NCBI RefSeq assembly: GCF_036880985.1
Contig: NZ_JBAJNO010000006.1
Coordinates: forward strand, 62,001 to 126,000
Reading direction: 5' to 3'
Length of the DNA stretch: 64,000 bases
Source of the DNA: Limibacter armeniacum
Lineage (GTDB): Bacteria; Bacteroidota; Bacteroidia; Cytophagales; Flammeovirgaceae
In this document: positions 59,766 through 64,000 of the stretch, in pieces
Numbering within the stretch: position 1 is the first letter of the stretch
How the letters are laid out: every line of letters starts with the position of its first letter
Program-made: the position numbers and the translations under genes
The notes under the pieces: model-generated
What the model saw: only the letters and a program-made list of their open reading frames with translations
Database searches by the model: none
Told to the model about the DNA's origin: nothing

Positions 59766-59780
59766 TATCGCAAAACAAAA

Positions 59781-59827
59781 AAATACCTTTACCTCTCCGT
59801 CGCCAAACATACGAGGTAAAGGTATTT
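59781..59827. promoter_or_regulatory. Strong 5'-UTR hairpin or divergent attenuator
   Basis: AAATACCTTTACCTC (59781-59795) is perfectly complementary to GAGGTAAAGGTATTT (59813-59827), a 15-bp stem with a 17-base loop, ending 26 bases before the ATG at 59854. Read on the minus strand the stem is followed by a T run, like an intrinsic terminator, so it may also stop leftward transcripts heading to the HTH gene. Confidence 0.7.
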
Positions 59828-59853
59828 ACAGAGACTATAAAATTTTATAATCT

Positions 59854-61200
59854 ATGACAAATGTAAACAAATACCTTGACAAAAGAAGCCTGAAGCCATT
59901 CAGAACCTCTCAGTTGTTCTCAAATAGCGAAGAGGAGCAAATGGCAGCCATCAGAGAACAGGATGCTTTGGAAGCTGCGGAACAGGCTATGAAGGAGCCT
60001 TCTTTCTTGGAACGTTACCGACTTCGCTTTCAACTATCCAAGGCTTTTACATACTTCTACCATTCTATTTCTTTTCTAACAGCTTGCGCATTTATCGCCT
60101 TTATTTCATTTTATCAGTCAGGTATTGGCCTGGATAATTCTGCATATGAAGTGGGAATCGCTTCGGGATGTGCTTTGTTGGCTGTGATGGTGGTATTATA
60201 CGCCGAAATAACCAAGAAAGAAGTCTCAACTGATTTGTTTAGAAGGTGGCATAGGGGAGGTAAAGTCGTTTCGGGCTGGTGGACAAAACTCTTGCTCCTG
60301 ACGATTTTCAGTATTTCAGTTAGTGCTTTTGGTGGGTATTTTATTGGTATGGTGTCATCTGATAAAAATGAGGAAATAAGTGCACAGCACCAGACATCTA
60401 TCTCAAAACTGGAGCGTAATTTTCGAAACAAGGAAAGTCAACTGAAAACAGAAATTGAGTCTATTCGTAACCGGAATGATTACCGGAAGCGCTATTGGAG
60501 TGTAAAAGCAAAGGATTATGCTTTTGGAGAGTTGAATGAACTTGGAAAAAAACTGATTGAGCAGAAAGAAAATACCCTTCAAGTTGCTTACCACGCATAT
60601 CAAAAGCAGAAGGAAGAGATTGACCAACAGTATTCAGCCATCAGAAAATCATCTGAAAATAATAGCTATTATACAGGATTGGCGATGGCCTTGATGGTAC
60701 TGATTTTGGAGCTAATGAGTATTTACTGCTACCATTTCACTTATTACTATTATGCGAATTTGGCTAAGATCAGTTTGAGTAGGGAAGGAGAGGAAACTCC
60801 AGTCGAGCATATAGCAACGACCCAACCAGATACATTTCAGACTCAATACAGGCTACAAGATGCAAAGCCATTTGCCAATGAGACAGAACGGGAAAATCGG
60901 AATGCCATTGGATTTACTTTTTCAAACCATAATCAGGAATTACCGACAGCAAAACGACAACCTGTATATAAGGAGGTCAAAGCAGAGGATACAGAAAGTG
61001 CCGCTTACTTTTACTGGAAAACAAGACCCCAACTTTGTGAAGACCTGATTAGACAATCAAAAGGACAGCTTGTCATTACAAATAGGGAGCTGGCTACTAT
61101 CCATCAGTGTTCCATGTCGACAGTAGGAAATGCCAGAAGGGCAGTAGTAAAGGTGGAGTTAGCTGAAGAGAAGTTTGAAGAAGAGTACCCAGTAGTGTAA
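59854..61200 (+). CDS. Plasmid membrane protein with coiled coil and C-terminal HTH
   Basis: A 448-residue protein not recognised as a known family. Four membrane helices are predicted (about 68-88, 99-120, 144-166 and 272-302). Between the third and fourth lies a long charged coiled coil (about 178-268). The C-terminal tail (about 375-448) is soluble and includes RELATIHQCSMSTVGNARRA (about 410-430), which reads like a DNA-binding HTH. A membrane anchor joined to a DNA-binding tail could tie the plasmid or a promoter to the membrane. The DUF4407 family has a comparable TM/coiled-coil layout, but similarity is uncertain. It has its own promoter and hairpin leader. Confidence 0.75.
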   Translation: MTNVNKYLDKRSLKPFRTSQLFSNSEEEQMAAIREQDALEAAEQAMKEPSFLERYRLRFQLSKAFTYFYHSISFLTACAFIAFISFYQSGIGLDNSAYEVGIASGCALLAVMVVLYAEITKKEVSTDLFRRWHRGGKVVSGWWTKLLLLTIFSISVSAFGGYFIGMVSSDKNEEISAQHQTSISKLERNFRNKESQLKTEIESIRNRNDYRKRYWSVKAKDYAFGELNELGKKLIEQKENTLQVAYHAYQKQKEEIDQQYSAIRKSSENNSYYTGLAMALMVLILELMSIYCYHFTYYYYANLAKISLSREGEETPVEHIATTQPDTFQTQYRLQDAKPFANETERENRNAIGFTFSNHNQELPTAKRQPVYKEVKAEDTESAAYFYWKTRPQLCEDLIRQSKGQLVITNRELATIHQCSMSTVGNARRAVVKVELAEEKFEEEYPVV

Positions 61201-61214
61201 GGTATACTGGGTAC
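61185..61214. terminator. Hairpin between convergent genes
   Basis: GTACCCAGT (61185-61193) pairs with ACTGGGTAC (61206-61214) around a 12-base loop. It covers the stop codon of the membrane-protein gene and ends 8 bases before the end of the minus-strand ATPase gene. No T run follows on either strand, so it is at best a weak bidirectional terminator. Confidence 0.5.
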
Positions 61215-61222
61215 CGTTAGTC

Positions 61223-62407
61223 TTAATATAAAAGACCAAATGCCCATAGCGGCAAGATATTTCCTTCTCCAGCTTCAATATTATCCTTTACAACATAGGC
61301 ATTGTCTATTCCGGAGATCTGTTTGGTCTTTTTGCTTTTGCCACCTATTTCAAATGTCAGCTGATGGTCAACCAGAAAATCAGCAGCCTTGGAGGCTTCT
61401 ACCTGATGTTTTACATTCAGTTGGGAGAAAAAGAAAGTTTCCCGAATATTTCCAATATCAGGTAGCCCATCTGCTAAAGCATACATCAGGTTGGTGTTTT
61501 GCAGAAAAAGCTTTTCCAGTTTTCTGAGTGCACCAATACCTTCCGGAGGATAGCTTAACCCTTTCGTCAAATCCGCTTTTTCAAGGAATGCCATATAATC
61601 AGCCAAAGCAGGTCTGCTGGCTCCGATGGCTTCAGCCAATTTGGTTTGGTTTGGTTTAAAAGGGACACTTCGGGAGATTACATGCAGTAATCTTTTTAGT
61701 TTTGCAGCAGTAGAAGCAGGTAAATTGGCAAATTGAGGAATATCGACCTCTAACATGGTTGTTACCACACCTCTTAGTCGAATGTCATAATTTCCTTCAG
61801 AAAAAAATGGATAATACCCCTCTTTCAGATAGGTTTCAAAATGTGCCAATGGCTTGAGAGAAGTGTTCAGCAAGACTTTTTCAGTATACTGATGTTCCAA
61901 TACTTCCTGTAAGGGAATGACCGGTAATTGAGCCACCTCTTTCAATGTCAGGTATTCCCGAAATGACAAGCCAAACATATGATAGGGGATAACCCTGCGA
62001 CTTAAGTCAGCATACCCTTTATAGATATCCAAAATGGATGACCCCGTAAATACAACTTTTAGGTTAGGTAGGTAATCATAGATATCCTTCAGCTCCTGAG
62101 ACCAGTTTTCATACTTGTGGATTTCATCCAGATACAAATACTTTCCTCCTTTAGCTTCAAAGTCTGTAGCCAACTCAAGCAATCCATTCTCTGAAAAATA
62201 CAGATCGTCTGCTTTGGCATACAGTGCTTCATCCAACTTGTGTTCCATCTTGATACGCTGCAGCAGCATGGTTGTTTTGCCGACGCCTCTTGCTCCAACA
62301 ATGGCTATCATCCTGCTACTCCAGTCAACTTCCTGATATAAGTATCGGACAAATCTGGTATCTGTATGGCGAAGTAAATTCACCAGCTGGTTTCTAAGTT
62401 TTTGCAT
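61223..62407 (-). CDS. AAA ATPase, AAA_14/DUF4143 type
   Basis: A 394-residue ATPase with Walker A GARGVGKT (38-45 from the ATG at 62407) and Walker B YLYLDEIHKY. The sensor TGSSIL and the LSFREYLTL segment are typical of AAA_14, and the C-terminal half is the DUF4143 domain (restriction-endonuclease-like/winged regions, YALADGLPDIGNIRETFFFSQL). An upstream GTG at 62428 is in frame, but the ATG at 62407 is preferred. Such proteins are abundant in Bacteroidota genomes and their role is unknown; some resemble defence or toxin-like ATPases. It is convergent with the membrane-protein gene. Confidence 0.88.
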   Translation of the reverse strand: MQKLRNQLVNLLRHTDTRFVRYLYQEVDWSSRMIAIVGARGVGKTTMLLQRIKMEHKLDEALYAKADDLYFSENGLLELATDFEAKGGKYLYLDEIHKYENWSQELKDIYDYLPNLKVVFTGSSILDIYKGYADLSRRVIPYHMFGLSFREYLTLKEVAQLPVIPLQEVLEHQYTEKVLLNTSLKPLAHFETYLKEGYYPFFSEGNYDIRLRGVVTTMLEVDIPQFANLPASTAAKLKRLLHVISRSVPFKPNQTKLAEAIGASRPALADYMAFLEKADLTKGLSYPPEGIGALRKLEKLFLQNTNLMYALADGLPDIGNIRETFFFSQLNVKHQVEASKAADFLVDHQLTFEIGGKSKKTKQISGIDNAYVVKDNIEAGEGNILPLWAFGLLY

Positions 62408-62519
62408 ATTGTAAACTCTATCTTTCACTTATATGTAAAAGTGTAAAATGCAATTTACAATATTAGGGGTGATTTGTAATGTATGACTAACTTTTTTGCT
62501 GTGAAAGTTTAAAAAGAAG

Positions 62520-63056
62520 CTAGATGAAATACCTCTCTGAGCTGATTTCAAATATCAGGTTATTAGCATTTTCATTATCATGCTTGTTACTGTTTAAGCT
62601 AAAATGATGCTTTACCAATAGCTGCTTGGAGGACTCGTTCCGGTAATCTGTACATGCTTCGATACAGTCTAGTTTTAATATATTAAAGCCATACTCCAAT
62701 ATACTTTTCAATGCTTCAGACATGTAGCCATGTTTTTGGTATTTAGGGTGTAGATCATAGCCTACTTCAGCAGTCTTTTTGTCTTCTGAAAAATTCCAAA
62801 GACAGATTGAGCCGATCATTTCGGTAGTGCCTTTTAATGAAATACACCAGTAAATGGACCTATCTTTTGAAACCTCATTAGAAATTCTCTCAATAAATGC
62901 ATCAGCATCTGCAAGGCTTTTAGGAGTTGGCCTTTGAACAAATTGATTGACAGTTGGGTCCGACCTTAGGTAAAAAACAACTTCACGGTCTGAGCTTTGT
63001 AATTGTCTGAGTAAAAGTCTTTCGGTAACTAATTCTGGAAAAGGAGAGAATATCAC
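62520..63056 (-). CDS. GNAT acetyltransferase, RimJ/RimL-like
   Basis: A 178-residue acetyl-CoA-dependent N-acetyltransferase. It starts with the family's TERLLLRQLQSSDREVVFYLRSD and has GYDLHPKYQKHGYMSEALKSIL, the CoA-binding loop region (QKHGYMSEA). The start is a GTG (63056), with no suitable ATG nearby. It resembles ribosomal-protein-alanine acetyltransferases, but the substrate may be another amine. It is separate from the GNAT gene at 52570 and only distantly similar. It lies 112 bases upstream of the ATPase gene on the same strand. Confidence 0.85.
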   Translation of the reverse strand: MIFSPFPELVTERLLLRQLQSSDREVVFYLRSDPTVNQFVQRPTPKSLADADAFIERISNEVSKDRSIYWCISLKGTTEMIGSICLWNFSEDKKTAEVGYDLHPKYQKHGYMSEALKSILEYGFNILKLDCIEACTDYRNESSKQLLVKHHFSLNSNKHDNENANNLIFEISSERYFI

Positions 63057-63149
63057 AGTATCAAAAATTTAGCAGGTTTGTGCATATTTTACACCAACCT
63101 GAGTAGGACAATGTTTTGTAAAAGCAAATTGAAAAATACGATTTAAGGA

Positions 63150-63175
63150 GGGAAGTTTATAGAAAAAAACTTCCC
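63150..63175 (-). terminator. Terminator-like hairpin
   Basis: GGGAAGTTT (63150-63158) pairs perfectly with AAACTTCCC (63167-63175) across an 8-base loop. It lies 15 bases after the stop of the gene at 63190. The T run lies inside the loop rather than after the stem, so termination strength is uncertain. Confidence 0.55.
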
Positions 63176-63189
63176 AAAATCATCAAAGG

Positions 63190-63627
63190 TTAGACCTCTT
63201 GTACAGTATTCTCATCTTTTAGTAGCCAATCCCTTGCTTCATTTTCTGTAATGAAAGACTCGATTTGAAAGCGTAACGATATGTTGAGCGCTTTTAACTC
63301 ATCAAAAAGGTGTTGGATATAGTCAATAGCCAACTCATTATTATTCGAAATGTATACAATCTTTCGGATACTGGATTTATCAAGAACCTTCAAAAGGAGT
63401 GAGGCATTTCGGACAATATCAATAATTGGTATTTCTAATGATAATGAAGTCAGGTCTATAACCCAATAAGAAGGCAAATACCGCTCAATACAGTGACACA
63501 TTGTGTCAAGTTCCTTTAGGTAATCAGCCTTTGAAATGAATTTTTTGTCGAAATGGTACCGAGATGTTAAAATTTGAAGATCTGGTTCAAAGTAGTGAAT
63601 GCGAAATTTTGATTGGGTTGAATTCAT
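63190..63627 (-). CDS. Small STAS/SpoIIAA-like protein
   Basis: A 145-residue cytoplasmic protein with alternating strands and helices and a closing ITENEARDWLL segment, like the SpoIIAA/STAS-like stress proteins of Bacteroidota. There is no signal peptide or membrane helix. Family assignment rests on overall pattern only. It is on the minus strand, upstream of the GNAT gene, with a hairpin between them. Function is unknown. Confidence 0.6.
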   Translation of the reverse strand: MNSTQSKFRIHYFEPDLQILTSRYHFDKKFISKADYLKELDTMCHCIERYLPSYWVIDLTSLSLEIPIIDIVRNASLLLKVLDKSSIRKIVYISNNNELAIDYIQHLFDELKALNISLRFQIESFITENEARDWLLKDENTVQEV

Positions 63628-64000
63628 GATAGTCTGTGTTAAGTAGGCGAATTATTAAAATAAGAATTGCATTAGTATTGACACTTTGATAACGAATATA
63701 TTCAACTTCTTTAAAGTCTCAAACATATTCATATATCTAGATTTATAATTATTTGACTGATTATCAGAATTGTAAAGGGTGAACTTAATAGGTTAAATAA
63801 TCACCTTTGAGGAGGTGTTATAGGGTAAAATTTTTATTAATCCTTATCTTTGCACCTTTATCATTATCAGCTATTTGGAAAACACTTCATACTAAATCGG
63901 ATATACTTGGAAATTCAGCCAGCTTTTTTTACGCTATCTGGTATGCTGATGCAGCTTTGCCATAATTTTTTGAAAGATCTTTTATTGATAGGGACATTAC
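63628..64000. other. Right-end intergenic region
   Basis: About 370 bases, AT-rich. CACCT-ttgagg-AGGTG (63802-63817) can form a small hairpin and TATCTTTG (63845-63852) matches the Bacteroidota -7 element on the plus strand, but no TTG is at the expected distance. A reading frame opening at ATG 63943 runs off the edge after about 19 codons and is not convincing. A plus-strand gene probably starts beyond the window. Confidence 0.4.

Noticed and set aside
63943-64000. Start of a plus-strand gene
   Set aside because: Only about 19 codons are visible, with no motif and no convincing initiation context.

Overview
The window looks like DNA from a marine-type member of the Bacteroidota, probably the order Cytophagales (Flammeovirgaceae/Persicobacteraceae-like). 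The evidence is two SusC/SusD pairs, a hybrid two-component regulator, many lipoproteins with Bacteroidota-type lipoboxes, TAnnTTTG-type promoter elements, and little reliance on Shine-Dalgarno sites. The right part carries a plasmid-type replication and partition module (ParA, ParB, a Rep_3 initiator, iterons). The replicon is therefore probably a megaplasmid or chromid rather than the main chromosome; this is inference.

Layout. (1) 1-12.2 kb is an arabinan/arabinose block. Transketolase (cut by the window edge), a transaldolase and a GH43 arabinanase-like lipoprotein lie on the minus strand. A lipoprotein aldose epimerase, a GH51 arabinofuranosidase, a sigma-70-like factor and a 1362-residue hybrid two-component regulator lie on the plus strand. 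(2) 12.2-16.2 kb holds small redox genes: two NAD(P)-dependent oxidoreductases, an AraC regulator and a thioredoxin-reductase-like flavoprotein with a CPYC site. The flavoprotein has a well-formed promoter overlapped by a palindrome. (3) 17-27.6 kb is an iron/siderophore locus: a PchR-like AraC regulator, TonB receptor, DUF4374 lipoprotein, ankyrin protein, DUF2271 protein with a flavinylation-type motif, PepSY/flavodoxin reductase, DUF3861 protein and an IroE/Fes-like esterase. It resembles the Bacteroides XusABC xenosiderophore system with extra electron-transfer parts.

(4) 27.8-50.3 kb is a continuous minus-strand carbohydrate region with two SusCD systems. One has a GH2 beta-galactosidase, a GH63 glucosidase-like lipoprotein and a two-cistron LysO-type exporter. 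The other has a second GH2 enzyme and a beta-helix lipoprotein. A TPR/LuxR-type membrane regulator sits between them. (5) 50.4-54.8 kb has a divergent hemA (glutamyl-tRNA reductase), a small secreted ankyrin protein, a GNAT acetyltransferase, an NAD-dependent epimerase-like protein and a Crp/Fnr regulator. A perfect TTGA-N6-TCAA palindrome lies next to the regulator gene.

(6) 54.8-61.2 kb is the replication and partition module. Three copies of a 20-bp palindrome (core GTGACATGCATGTCAC) and two AT-rich palindromes precede overlapping parA-parB. The Rep_3 initiator follows, then a gene-free origin of about 0.9 kb with five direct iterons near 21-bp spacing and four inverted iteron pairs. A helix-turn-helix coiled-coil protein and an unrecognised membrane protein with a C-terminal DNA-binding-like segment lie next to the origin. 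(7) 61.2-64 kb has an AAA/DUF4143-type ATPase, a GNAT acetyltransferase and a small STAS-like protein. The last 370 bases hold only a possible promoter.

No rRNA, tRNA, CRISPR array or insertion sequence was recognised. All reading was by eye, so family names come from motif recognition rather than database searches.
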